This document shows positions 17,992 through 26,325 of a stretch of DNA of 64,000 bases, piece by piece. The stretch is from Alcanivorax sp. GTDB taxonomy: Bacteria; Pseudomonadota; Gammaproteobacteria; Pseudomonadales; Alcanivoracaceae. The translations under genes were made by a program, and so were the position numbers. The DNA lies in NCBI RefSeq assembly GCF_017794965.1, contig NZ_CP051240.1, forward strand, positions 3,782,001 through 3,846,000, read 5' to 3'. The notes under the pieces were generated by a model. It saw only the letters and a list, made by a program, of their open reading frames with translations. It ran no database searches and was not told the origin of the DNA. Each line of letters opens with the position of its first letter. Position 1 is the first letter of the stretch.

Positions 17992-18932
17992 AAGAGGGCG
18001 AGCACCGTGAAAGATTGGTGACGGATTATTATCGAGCAGTGTTTCGTAAGATGATCGGGCCATCGTCAGAGCGGACATTGTCTGGAGCACTGGTGATACC
18101 TAATGCCGCGCATATGGACGGCGTATTTTCAGTTGTAATCAAATCACAAAGAGATACTGTTTTTTTTACAGCAGCCTGTTCTTCAGTCGTTTATGACTTT
18201 TTTGTTAAGTCTACAGGGAAAAATAATTTTAGGGACGATTTGGCTAAACTTTTGCCAGTGGTAATGCTAAATGAGAGGGCTCTTGTGCGAGGGTTGACGC
18301 TAATGTCTTTGACTTTGGGGTTTTCCAAACTCTGGCAATCCAACTGGCAAGAAAGCTTCCGCCAACAACGCTGGGCCACCTGCGAACCGATCGCAGCCCT
18401 GCCGCAGGACTTTTTCGCCAAGCTGACCCCGGAATGGCAAAGAAACAACGCCCTGCGCACCGACTATGCCCGCCGTCAGGCCCTGGTAGAAATCGACGTT
18501 CTGGTCGCCCAGGCCCTGGGTCTCACCCTGGAAGAACTGCTCACTATCTACCGGGTGCAGTTCCCGGTCATGCGCCAGTACGAAGCCGAAACGGTCTACG
18601 ACCAGACCGGCCGCATTGTCTTCACCCCCAGCAAGGGTCTGGTCGGCGTCGGCCTGCCCCGCAAGGCTAGCAACAAGGAACTCAAGGAAGGCACCCACTA
18701 CGCCCTCCACACCCCCGACCGCACCGAAACCGGCATCGCCCTGGGCTGGGAAGACATCCAGCACCTCACCGAAGGCACCGTCAGCAAAACCTATATGGAT
18801 GATACCCTCCCAGGCGGCCCCACCGAACGCACCATCCAATACCACGCCCCCTTCTTCAAACCGGATCGGGAAGAGGATTACCGCGTGGCATGGGAAATTT
18901 TTGAGGCAGCTTCAGAAGGAACTGAGTCATGA
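17979..18932 (+). CDS. C-terminal part of the N6-adenine methyltransferase (downstream of frameshift)
   Basis: A frame of 317 codons that can start with GTG at 17979 but reads as the continuation of the methyltransferase: VPWVEEGE, then LVTDYYRAVFRKMIG, then SERTLSGALV, the type of sequence that follows the target-recognition part in PglX-like proteins. Restoring one C in the run at 17972-17976 would join the two parts into one protein of about 1730 residues. Bases 18000-18310 are AT-rich with different codons, then C-ending codons return, another sign of domain exchange. The stop overlaps the RecD-like start (ATGA). It may be a true mutation, a phase-variation state or a sequencing error. 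Confidence 0.75.
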   Translation: MPWVEEGEHRERLVTDYYRAVFRKMIGPSSERTLSGALVIPNAAHMDGVFSVVIKSQRDTVFFTAACSSVVYDFFVKSTGKNNFRDDLAKLLPVVMLNERALVRGLTLMSLTLGFSKLWQSNWQESFRQQRWATCEPIAALPQDFFAKLTPEWQRNNALRTDYARRQALVEIDVLVAQALGLTLEELLTIYRVQFPVMRQYEAETVYDQTGRIVFTPSKGLVGVGLPRKASNKELKEGTHYALHTPDRTETGIALGWEDIQHLTEGTVSKTYMDDTLPGGPTERTIQYHAPFFKPDREEDYRVAWEIFEAASEGTES

Positions 18933-21900
18933 CAGTACATATGACATTGCGCCTTGCCTGGCATAACGATGGATGGAATGGTCGAGTTTGTGAGAACCCG
19001 GCGAACAATACTTATTGTGTGGGATGTGCTTCTTACCCTGGCGAACTTATTCGTGAGCAGCGTGACCTGGACTGGGAAAAAAAGCACGCTGGTGAGAAGT
19101 TTTCTGAACTGGAAAAACCTGCGGCCTGCATGTATAGCGGGTCTGCGTTCTCTGAGGAAGGGTGTGAAGTGCTGGCTGAGCCACCCGAATTCTTCAATGA
19201 TGATACCGAGATTAAGCGCTGGCGCATTCCCCCGGCGACGGCCTGCACCTGGCCCTATGAGGCCATGTACAACATGGAAGGCGTCAAAAAGGGCAACGGT
19301 TACGATTATGACAAGCGCCTGGAGCACGCTGAAGCCCATTTCAAGGGATTTGAAGGCGGGAAGAGCCTTGTTTTTTACTATGCGAACTATTCAAACCCTC
19401 TTAGCGACGATGAAAGTCGTCGTTACCTGCTGGTCGGCGTTGCAAGGCTAAAAGAGATCGCACCCACAATTTTCTATGAGAATTGTTCGGAGAGAACCCT
19501 TGAGCGTTACAAGGGATTTGTATGGCAGCGAGGGGTAACCTCGCATTACCCTGAGCAGGGGATTCGTTTGCCATATCATCGCTATCTGAACAAGCCTGAC
19601 GTTCTTCAGCAATTTGCCGCTTATCCGGAAAACGCCAATCTCTGTAAATACGCTACAAAAGTGGTCAGTGACGATGAAGCGCTTGGCCTGCTGGAGCAAA
19701 TTCTTGAGTCCGCGCGAATTGTCAGGGATGACGTCCAGGACGATAGTGAGAACTGGGATCAGCGAATTCATTGGCTGGAGGCGCTGATCGGTGAGCTATG
19801 GAAAAGCCGGGGAGCGTATCCAGGAATGCCGGCTGTTCTGGAGCAGCTGGGTGTCGGAGAAGCCATTAGCGGCTTCAGATCAATGGTGGAGCAAGGCAAG
19901 GAATCAGAAGCCTATCGTGAAGTGGCTGATTTCCTGGCGGGCAAGACCGAGTATGTTGCGGGCTTTTATCCACACAAGGAGGAGCTTGAAGAGATTAGAA
20001 GAAATGTGCTCCTGCAAGAAGATGAGCATGTTTCGCTGCTTTTGAACGTGCTGTCGAGAATTTCGATAACCAAAAGCCAGCTTGAGGCAATTCTTTCTGA
20101 TGATCGCATTCAGGTAGGTATCGCCTCATCGATTTCCCAATTGGAAGCCAATCCTTACCTCATCGCTGAGCAGTATTCCGGAGCTGACCCGGCGGATGGG
20201 ATTCGTTGGAGTATGGTGGACAGGGGTATGCTTCCTTCCCCGGAGTTATCTGCTGAGCCTCTTTTTAAAAGAAACAGCAAGGAGCGCCTCAGGGCACTGA
20301 TCCTGGAAACCTTGCGGGGGAATCCTCAGCAAACCTTTTTGCCGGCTTCTCTGGTTGTTGACCAGGTTAATAACAGGGTCAAGGCGCAGCCCGAGTGGAA
20401 GCAAAACCTGATTACCGAAAAGTACCTTGCCGTTGATAAAGCCTTCTACGATGGCGCGATATATCAGCGCAGGGAGGGGGATGTCGACTACCTTTACGAC
20501 CTGAAAACCTGGGAGGATGAGCGCCTTGTAGAGCAGGTGCTAAACCGTATGCTCACTGCGCCAGATCTGGATCTTCCTAGACCCGTGGGCAAGGATTTCT
20601 GGCATAAAGTGCTTTTTCATGAGTCAAGCTCCCTGGCGAAGAACGCTCGACAGGAATATGAGCAAGCAATTATGGAGCAAGGTCGCGCGTGTCAGAAATC
20701 CATTAGCAAGCGATTTGTTGCCATGACCGGAGGAGCGGGAACCGGAAAAAGCACTGTGATCAAAGCCCTGATCAAGGGGATTTACAAGGTTTATGGAGAT
20801 GGCACGAGTATCGCTGTCATTGCGCCAACCGGGAAGGCCACGGATCGGATTCGGCGGCTGCTGGATGGAGACGACCTCGACCGGGTTGCTGCTTCGACGA
20901 TTCATTCCATTCTCGCCAGATATGGCTGGCTGAATTCCAATATGACTTTCCGGCAGTCAGGCGGTAAGCGACTGGCGGACTACGGCGTCATCATCATTGA
21001 TGAGTCTTCCATGATTGACCTGTCTTTGATGGCGGCGCTGTTTCGGGCAGTAGATTGGAGCGCCGTGAGTCGACTGATACTGGTCGGGGATGCGGCACAG
21101 CTGCCACCAATAGGTGTCGGCAAGCTATACGCGGATATTATTTCGCATTTACGTGATGACCACCCTGATAATTTTGTGGTCCTGGATGCCAACCTCAGAC
21201 AGCTGGAAAACCGTGTATCTGGGAAGGGGAGTGGCATTCTTTCGTTGGCAGATCTTTTTATCAATCGGGCGGTGCGCTGTGAAGACGAATCGGAAGAGCG
21301 TGCTCAGGCCCGTGAAGAAATGATTTCAAGGCTGCACGAAGGCGGTGTTATCGATGATGACCTGGATGTGGTTTATTGGTCTGATCCCGAGGCTCTGCAG
21401 GAAACCTTGATCACGCGCATTACACAGGAACTGACAAACGAGGGTAATCAGGAGCAGTCGGACTCACAGAAATGGGGGAAGGCATTACAGGGCAATATCA
21501 ATTGTTTTCAGATCCTCAGCCCCGTAAGAGGTGAGCTCTATGGTACCGAGTCTATTAATCAGAGTGTTCAGGCATTCAAGAGTCAATACTGGCTCAAGCG
21601 GGGCGAGGTCGATGGAATTACTCTTTTCGATAAGGTTATCCAGATCGTTAATAGACCGCAATCTCGGTCACTGAAAGGCTATGACCATGATCGGAAAGAG
21701 GTGCGGAAAGATATTGAGATTTTCAACGGAGAAATCGGCTCTGTTGTTCCGTCAGGCGCTGACTGGAAAAAATTCAAGTGGACTGGCTTTCAAATTAAGC
21801 AATTTTCGGTCCAGTTCTCAGGAAAAGAAAAGCTGTCTGTGAACTACTTTGGTCGGGCTCAGGATAAGCCAGAAGCAAACCTGGAGCTTGCATACGCGAT

Positions 21901-22513
21901 TTCTGTTCACAAAGCGCAAGGTAGTGAATTTGATCATGTCTACTTTGTGCTGCCTGAGCTGGGTAAGACAGCGCGATATATGGAGCTGGTTTATACCGCG
22001 CTGACACGGGCGGCAAAAAAATGCACCGTATTCATAGAGAAAGATGTTTCGACCGTTGTCAACGCAATGCGGCCTGAGCAGTCCTCATTATCGGTCATCA
22101 ATTCTTCGTTGTTCCGGTTTCAGCCTGTTGCGGATCACCTTATCAATCGCTCGGAATGGTATGAGGCCGGGAAAGTTCATCAAGCCCTGACAGGCGACAT
22201 GGTTCGAAGTAAATCGGAAGTGATTATCGCCAATATGCTTCACGAGCGTGGCGTCAAATTCTGGTACGAACGCCCCCTGAAGGCCTCTGACGGCACCCTT
22301 TATCTGCCCGATTTTACCTTGCAGGTGGGCGGAGAGCTGTATTACTGGGAGCATCTTGGCATGTTGTCGCGGGCCGAATACAAGGCACATTGGGAAGAAA
22401 AGGCGCAGTGGTATGAAACACATTTCCCCGGGAAACTGGTTACCACTGAAGAGGGGGAGAAGTTGAGTGAAGAAGCACAGGCAATGATTGGCCGTTTGTC
22501 GGGGATGGGTTGA
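18929..22513 (+). CDS. RecD-like helicase with possible C-terminal nuclease-like domain
   Basis: A superfamily 1 helicase of 1194 residues. Residues 1-560 are an unrecognised N-terminal region containing several cysteines. Motif I is GGAGTGKST (about 599), motif II is IIDESSM (about 688), motif III is LVGDAAQLPPIGVG (about 716), and the motifs near the C-terminal lobe are SVHKAQGSEFDHV (about 993) and VYTALTRAAKK (about 1022), which is the RecD2/TraI class with 5'-to-3' polarity. After it (about 1090-1165) comes RSKSEVIIANML ... LPDFTLQVGGELYYWEHLG, which looks like a PD-(D/E)XK or Vsr-like nuclease fold. It overlaps the methyltransferase 3' end by four bases. It could unwind and degrade invading DNA. 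Confidence 0.85.
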   Translation: MTVHMTLRLAWHNDGWNGRVCENPANNTYCVGCASYPGELIREQRDLDWEKKHAGEKFSELEKPAACMYSGSAFSEEGCEVLAEPPEFFNDDTEIKRWRIPPATACTWPYEAMYNMEGVKKGNGYDYDKRLEHAEAHFKGFEGGKSLVFYYANYSNPLSDDESRRYLLVGVARLKEIAPTIFYENCSERTLERYKGFVWQRGVTSHYPEQGIRLPYHRYLNKPDVLQQFAAYPENANLCKYATKVVSDDEALGLLEQILESARIVRDDVQDDSENWDQRIHWLEALIGELWKSRGAYPGMPAVLEQLGVGEAISGFRSMVEQGKESEAYREVADFLAGKTEYVAGFYPHKEELEEIRRNVLLQEDEHVSLLLNVLSRISITKSQLEAILSDDRIQVGIASSISQLEANPYLIAEQYSGADPADGIRWSMVDRGMLPSPELSAEPLFKRNSKERLRALILETLRGNPQQTFLPASLVVDQVNNRVKAQPEWKQNLITEKYLAVDKAFYDGAIYQRREGDVDYLYDLKTWEDERLVEQVLNRMLTAPDLDLPRPVGKDFWHKVLFHESSSLAKNARQEYEQAIMEQGRACQKSISKRFVAMTGGAGTGKSTVIKALIKGIYKVYGDGTSIAVIAPTGKATDRIRRLLDGDDLDRVAASTIHSILARYGWLNSNMTFRQSGGKRLADYGVIIIDESSMIDLSLMAALFRAVDWSAVSRLILVGDAAQLPPIGVGKLYADIISHLRDDHPDNFVVLDANLRQLENRVSGKGSGILSLADLFINRAVRCEDESEERAQAREEMISRLHEGGVIDDDLDVVYWSDPEALQETLITRITQELTNEGNQEQSDSQKWGKALQGNINCFQILSPVRGELYGTESINQSVQAFKSQYWLKRGEVDGITLFDKVIQIVNRPQSRSLKGYDHDRKEVRKDIEIFNGEIGSVVPSGADWKKFKWTGFQIKQFSVQFSGKEKLSVNYFGRAQDKPEANLELAYAISVHKAQGSEFDHVYFVLPELGKTARYMELVYTALTRAAKKCTVFIEKDVSTVVNAMRPEQSSLSVINSSLFRFQPVADHLINRSEWYEAGKVHQALTGDMVRSKSEVIIANMLHERGVKFWYERPLKASDGTLYLPDFTLQVGGELYYWEHLGMLSRAEYKAHWEEKAQWYETHFPGKLVTTEEGEKLSEEAQAMIGRLSGMG

Positions 22514-22527
22514 TAATTTCCGGGTTG

Positions 22528-22707
22528 ATGGTTTTTGAAGTCGCTCAGGAATCCAGTAGTGCGCTTGCACTTGACCGTGAAGAGATTCGGCTCTTGATAA
22601 AGGTGCTTTCTATCAATCACCCTGGGCAACGCTCTGCCGCGGCCAAACCCAATGCCGCTCACTTTGGGGATAATAAAGTCATGAATGACATGGAGAGTGA
22701 AAAGTAA
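22528..22707 (+). CDS. Possible small ORF bridging the helicase and YaaW-like genes
   Basis: A frame of 59 codons (a TTG start at 22510 would give 65) between the RecD-like gene and the YaaW-like gene. It has no recognised domain. In its favour, its stop overlaps the next start (TAATG), as in most junctions of this operon, and without it there would be a 190-base gap in an otherwise tightly packed cluster. Against it, no good ribosome site precedes the start and its composition is not distinctive. Treat it as plausible rather than established. Confidence 0.4.
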   Translation: MVFEVAQESSSALALDREEIRLLIKVLSINHPGQRSAAAKPNAAHFGDNKVMNDMESEK

Positions 22708-23468
22708 TGACATCGAAAACGATATCAACCTGGGATTTGTTCAAACAGGCTGGCAACGAAGATCTTGATCCTTTGGTGGGTTACCTGAAAGAGGCGTCGC
22801 TCACTGAATGGTTGACTGTGAGCGAGAAGTACAAGAAGTATTCTCCTGATCACTCAAAATATATCAGTGAAATATACGATGAAATTTGTCTTTTCGGTGG
22901 TAATACGTTTGCCAACTTGTTCCGAGGAGGCAAAGGGCCTGGCTATAAGGAAGTTTTAGAGGACGCAGCTAAGAAGGTTGGAGTTAAGAATATAAAGGGT
23001 CTTTCAATTGAAGAGATTGAAGAAGAAATGATCCAGTGCCTATTACGTAAGGCGATCAAAGAGGCTAAGGGGGAGGACTTGAAGGAGCTTCGAAAACAGC
23101 TGGAGGAAGCTGGCCTCAAGCACAAGGATTATAGCGCATTCGTTTCAGGTGCTAGCCTTGCTACCCTTCTGGGAGCAAATGTCTTTCGCTTGGTGATGGC
23201 GGAGACGTCCGCGGTGATTGCCAATGCTGTAGCTAAACAGGTGCTAGGGCATGGTCTTCGAATGGCGGGTGGTGCTGCATTGGGGCGCCTGGGTGCAGTT
23301 TTAGCGGGTCCGATTGGTTGGGCTGTGGCTGGATTATGGATGGCAGTCGATATTGCAGGTCCTGCCTTCAGAGTAACAATTCCGTGCACAATCCATATAG
23401 GCATGTTACGCCAACAATGGATTTGTCAGCAGCGGGCTGCTCATATGGAAGGGGCGTTCGATGACTAA
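22707..23468 (+). CDS. YaaW/UPF0174-family protein
   Basis: A protein of 253 residues with the features of E. coli YaaW: the FGGNTFANLFRG segment (residues about 52-63), the following helices with YKEVLEDAAKKVGVK and IEEEMIQCLLRKA, and the C-terminal FRVTIPCTIHIGMLRQ. A hydrophobic, Gly/Ala-rich stretch (about residues 145-217) probably inserts in the membrane. The molecular function of the family is not known. Here it sits directly before a coiled-coil membrane-type protein and the ZorA/ZorB-like stator genes, and its stop overlaps the next start by eight bases. Composition is AT-richer than the flanking helicases, suggesting separate origin. Confidence 0.75.
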   Translation: MTSKTISTWDLFKQAGNEDLDPLVGYLKEASLTEWLTVSEKYKKYSPDHSKYISEIYDEICLFGGNTFANLFRGGKGPGYKEVLEDAAKKVGVKNIKGLSIEEIEEEMIQCLLRKAIKEAKGEDLKELRKQLEEAGLKHKDYSAFVSGASLATLLGANVFRLVMAETSAVIANAVAKQVLGHGLRMAGGAALGRLGAVLAGPIGWAVAGLWMAVDIAGPAFRVTIPCTIHIGMLRQQWICQQRAAHMEGAFDD

Positions 23469-24417
23469 AGTTTCCGTGCTGTTCGAAGTGCCAGATGAGA
23501 TAGCGACTGGATTGATGGATGGATCCCTGGAACGAGTTGGAGGTGTGATTCGTCGTTCGGGTGATAAGAAGGTACGCGCTTGGTTGCGCGAGGGGATGGG
23601 GGAGCTACAGAATGATGCTCCCGGAGATGATCTCTTGGGGGGCGGGATTCCGGGTAGTCAAAAGGGGCCGGGATTGCCCGATGTGATAGCCAATCAGCAG
23701 TTAATGATGGGTTTGCAAGTTGCAAACCTTGCAGTCAGTGCGGCTGGCTTTGCAGTTATTTATCACAAGCTAAACAGGGTAGAGGGAATCCTTAACGGAG
23801 TAGACAGTAAGTTAAATAATCTGCGTCATGATATGGCATGGCTCGATAAAAAACAGTTGCTTTCTGAAATCGCTCCAATGGCTGGAGCAATGAAAGCTTT
23901 GAACGCAGCTCGGGACATTAAAGATGAAGGGGTTTTCAAAGGAAAGCTGATTGATGCTGATGGCCGTTTGGATACAGCTAAAGAATACTTCTATGGTGTG
24001 ATTGGGAGAATGTTGGCTGAGGAGCTCGAATGTATACGGCCGGAGGAATTTGCCGCTTGTTACCGCGCATGGCTAATGGCCAATCAAGGAGCGATTGATG
24101 TGATGCTCGCTTTGGACGAAGGTGTGGCAGCGCGGAGTCGTCTGGAAATATTGAAGAAAGATCATGCAATGCTGGGTAATTCACTAAAAGAGAGTCGCAT
24201 TGACGTAGGGCGGAGAGTTAGGGGGGGGAGGGTCGCACAGAATGTGGATCAATATCTGGACGATCTCAGTCATCAGATGGTGGGTGCTCATGATCTCATC
24301 AAAGGCCAAGCTTTGATGCTTGAAGTCACACAAGATCAGAAAATTTCGGTAAGAGATATTGATCGTCAAATCATTCAGCCAGATCCCGGTTTCTTTTTTT
24401 ATTATATAGAAAGTTAA
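23461..24417 (+). CDS. Hypothetical protein with membrane segment and coiled coil
   Basis: A protein of 318 residues that I do not recognise. Residues of about 82-102 (MMGLQVANLAVSAAGFAVIY) form one hydrophobic helix. It is followed by a heptad-like helix (HKLNRVEGILNGVDSKLNNL), and the remainder is helical and charged. The layout, a soluble N-terminus, one membrane helix and a long helical tail, is found in several membrane-associated defence effectors. It overlaps the YaaW-like gene, so the two are translationally coupled and may form a complex. Low-GC composition matches its neighbour and differs from ZorA. Confidence 0.65.
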   Translation: MTKVSVLFEVPDEIATGLMDGSLERVGGVIRRSGDKKVRAWLREGMGELQNDAPGDDLLGGGIPGSQKGPGLPDVIANQQLMMGLQVANLAVSAAGFAVIYHKLNRVEGILNGVDSKLNNLRHDMAWLDKKQLLSEIAPMAGAMKALNAARDIKDEGVFKGKLIDADGRLDTAKEYFYGVIGRMLAEELECIRPEEFAACYRAWLMANQGAIDVMLALDEGVAARSRLEILKKDHAMLGNSLKESRIDVGRRVRGGRVAQNVDQYLDDLSHQMVGAHDLIKGQALMLEVTQDQKISVRDIDRQIIQPDPGFFFYYIES

Positions 24418-24734
24418 TCGCTGGTGCGATCTACGGGATCTAAGTGGGTGGTCATGGATTTCCCCTTGTGTGCATCAGTAACAGGCCTGGAGGCGGCAGG
24501 AAAAAGCGAAATTCCGGAAATGTTTGTCAGAGAAGTTGTGGGGTTCGTGATGTCATATCTGATGTTCATTGGGTTCGGTTCTGATAGTGATCTAGCCGGG
24601 TAACCGAATCAGGAATAGGTCGTAAGGGGTATAAGGTAAATTATTTTCAATGTTTGGTCTGGGTGCATATCAAAATTTGGGTCGCTGGCTTGTTGGTGCT
24701 AGTGATTTATCTTTTTCTATGAGGGTGAGGCTTC
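24418..24734. other. Intergenic gap before zorA-like gene
   Basis: This 317-base AT-rich stretch is the largest gap in the plus-strand cluster. It contains one short frame of 49 codons (24454-24603, starting MDFPLCASV) with no good ribosome site and no recognisable features. I see no clear promoter or terminator. An internal promoter for the ZorA/ZorB-like genes could lie here, since GC content and codon usage change sharply across the gap. Confidence 0.4.
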
Positions 24735-26315
24735 ATGTTTTCTTCTCCAATTGAGTCTGCAATCACGTCCATCGGGGCTGGGTTGCTTACCGAAATTTTC
24801 ATCGCTGTATTGGTGGTCGTTTTCGGCATGGCCATCGTGTGGAAGCGGGGTAACCAGCATCATGGCTTTACCCAGTATGCGCCCACGCTGCTGACCACGC
24901 TGGGCATTCTGGGCACCTTCACTGGGATTGTGGCCGGGTTGCTGGACTTCGATGTGAAAAACATTGACGGCAGCATCGAGTCGCTCCTTGCCGGGATGAA
25001 GACCGCCTTCCTGACTAGCTTGGTGGGCATGCTGCTGGCACTGATTTACAAGGTGCTGATTACCATTGGCTGGCTGAGCGTGAAGGATAATTCTGTCATC
25101 GATGAAGACAGTATTGGTATCGCTGAACTGTATGGCGTCATGAAGGATCAGCGTGACGGTATTGTGTCCCTGAAAGAAGCCATTGGTAGTGGTGACGAGT
25201 CCTCACTCACCGGGCAAATGAAGCTTCTCCGCTCTGACACCAACGACAACTTCAAGCTGCACCAGAAATCCTTTGGTGAGTTTGAAGAGCGTTTGTGGAT
25301 CAAGCTGCAGGACTTCGCCGACATGCTCTCCAAGTCGGCTACAGAGCAAGTGATTGAGGCCCTGAAACAGGTGATTGTGGATTTCAACAATAACCTGACC
25401 GAACAGTTTGGCGAGAACTTCAAGCAGCTTAATGAGGCGGTTTTCAAGCTGGTGGAGTGGCAGGAGAGGTACAAGGAGCAGATCGCCCAGATGGTGGAGC
25501 AGTATGCCCTGGGTGTGACTGCCATTGGGCAGACCGAAGCGTCCGTGAATGCCATTTCGACCGATACCCAGAAAATCCCGGAATCCCTTGCGCTAATGCG
25601 CAATGTGCTTGAGGTGAACCAGCACCAGATTGAGGAGCTGGATCGCCACCTGGAGTCCTTCGCCCAGATGCGAGACAAGGCCGTGGAAGCGGTGCCCCAG
25701 ATTCAGGAGCAGATTGATAGCACGCTCAAGGGGGTCACTGAGGCGTCTACGCAGATCTCCAGCGGCATGAAAGAAGCCGGTGAGAAGCTGCAGACTGCCA
25801 TCGTGCAGGGGGCCCAGGAGTTTGTCGATAACAGTGCCCGGGTTAACCAGTCACTGCAGGGCAGTTCTGATGTGATCGCCAAGAACAGTGAAGAAGTGAA
25901 GCAGCAGTTCTCTGATCTGGTCACCGAGCTGAACAGCAACTTCCGAAACCTGATGGCAGAAATCACCAGCCAGAACGGGGAGCTGGGCAAGCAGTTCAAG
26001 GAAGCGGGGCAGAAACTGACCAGCGAACTGGGTAACGCCCAGCGGGAGTTCCAGGCCAATCTGGAACGCATGGCAGAAAAGCAGAGCGACGAGGCGCAAC
26101 GGGTGTTCGCTGGCCTGCGTAAATCCGTAGAGGATGCGCTGTCGGATACCAAGGATGCTGTCACAAAGCAGGTCGGCATGATCGACTCCTCATTGGAGAA
26201 AGAGCTCAGCACCGTGATGTCGGAAATGGGCCGGGCGCTGGGCCAAATTTCTGGTCAGTTCACGGCGGACTATCAGAAGCTGGTCCGTGAAATGCGCGCG
26301 ATCACCAATGCTTGA
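24735..26315 (+). CDS. zorA: ZorA-like MotA/TolQ/ExbB-family stator protein
   Basis: A protein of 526 residues. The N-terminal 120 residues carry three hydrophobic helices (about 15-38, 48-72 and 92-115) with LTTLGILGTFTGIVAGLLDF and GMKTAFLTSLVGMLLAL, the MotA/TolQ/ExbB channel pattern. Residues of about 140-500 are a long helical tail, rich in Gln, Glu, Lys and Ser with few prolines. This is the ZorA layout, in which an inner-membrane ion-driven motor extends a long cytoplasmic tail. The next gene is ZorB-like, ten bases after the stop. In Zorya the ZorA-ZorB motor senses phage invasion and recruits a nuclease effector. Here it is embedded in a much larger helicase and methylase cluster. 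Confidence 0.85.
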   Translation: MFSSPIESAITSIGAGLLTEIFIAVLVVVFGMAIVWKRGNQHHGFTQYAPTLLTTLGILGTFTGIVAGLLDFDVKNIDGSIESLLAGMKTAFLTSLVGMLLALIYKVLITIGWLSVKDNSVIDEDSIGIAELYGVMKDQRDGIVSLKEAIGSGDESSLTGQMKLLRSDTNDNFKLHQKSFGEFEERLWIKLQDFADMLSKSATEQVIEALKQVIVDFNNNLTEQFGENFKQLNEAVFKLVEWQERYKEQIAQMVEQYALGVTAIGQTEASVNAISTDTQKIPESLALMRNVLEVNQHQIEELDRHLESFAQMRDKAVEAVPQIQEQIDSTLKGVTEASTQISSGMKEAGEKLQTAIVQGAQEFVDNSARVNQSLQGSSDVIAKNSEEVKQQFSDLVTELNSNFRNLMAEITSQNGELGKQFKEAGQKLTSELGNAQREFQANLERMAEKQSDEAQRVFAGLRKSVEDALSDTKDAVTKQVGMIDSSLEKELSTVMSEMGRALGQISGQFTADYQKLVREMRAITNA

Positions 26316-26325
26316 GGTATGAACC

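Noticed and set aside
17960..17995. Programmed -1 ribosomal frameshift in the methyltransferase.
   Set aside because: In the zero frame the site reads ACC CCC GCG, which is not a canonical X-XXY-YYZ slippery heptamer, and no clear downstream stimulatory structure is seen; an indel at a homopolymer is simpler. Not excluded.
7921..18932. A complete class 1 DISARM system.
   Set aside because: SNF2 helicase and methylase are present, but I see no separate DrmA and DrmB and no PLD-type DrmC; DUF1998 is part of a giant DruE-like protein instead.
13735..18932. A BREX system, because of the PglX-like methyltransferase.
   Set aside because: No BrxC/PglY ATPase, PglZ phosphatase, BrxL or BrxA/BrxB was found in the window.
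24454..24603. A 49-codon small gene in the gap before zorA.
   Set aside because: No convincing ribosome site and no features; mentioned only as part of the gap.
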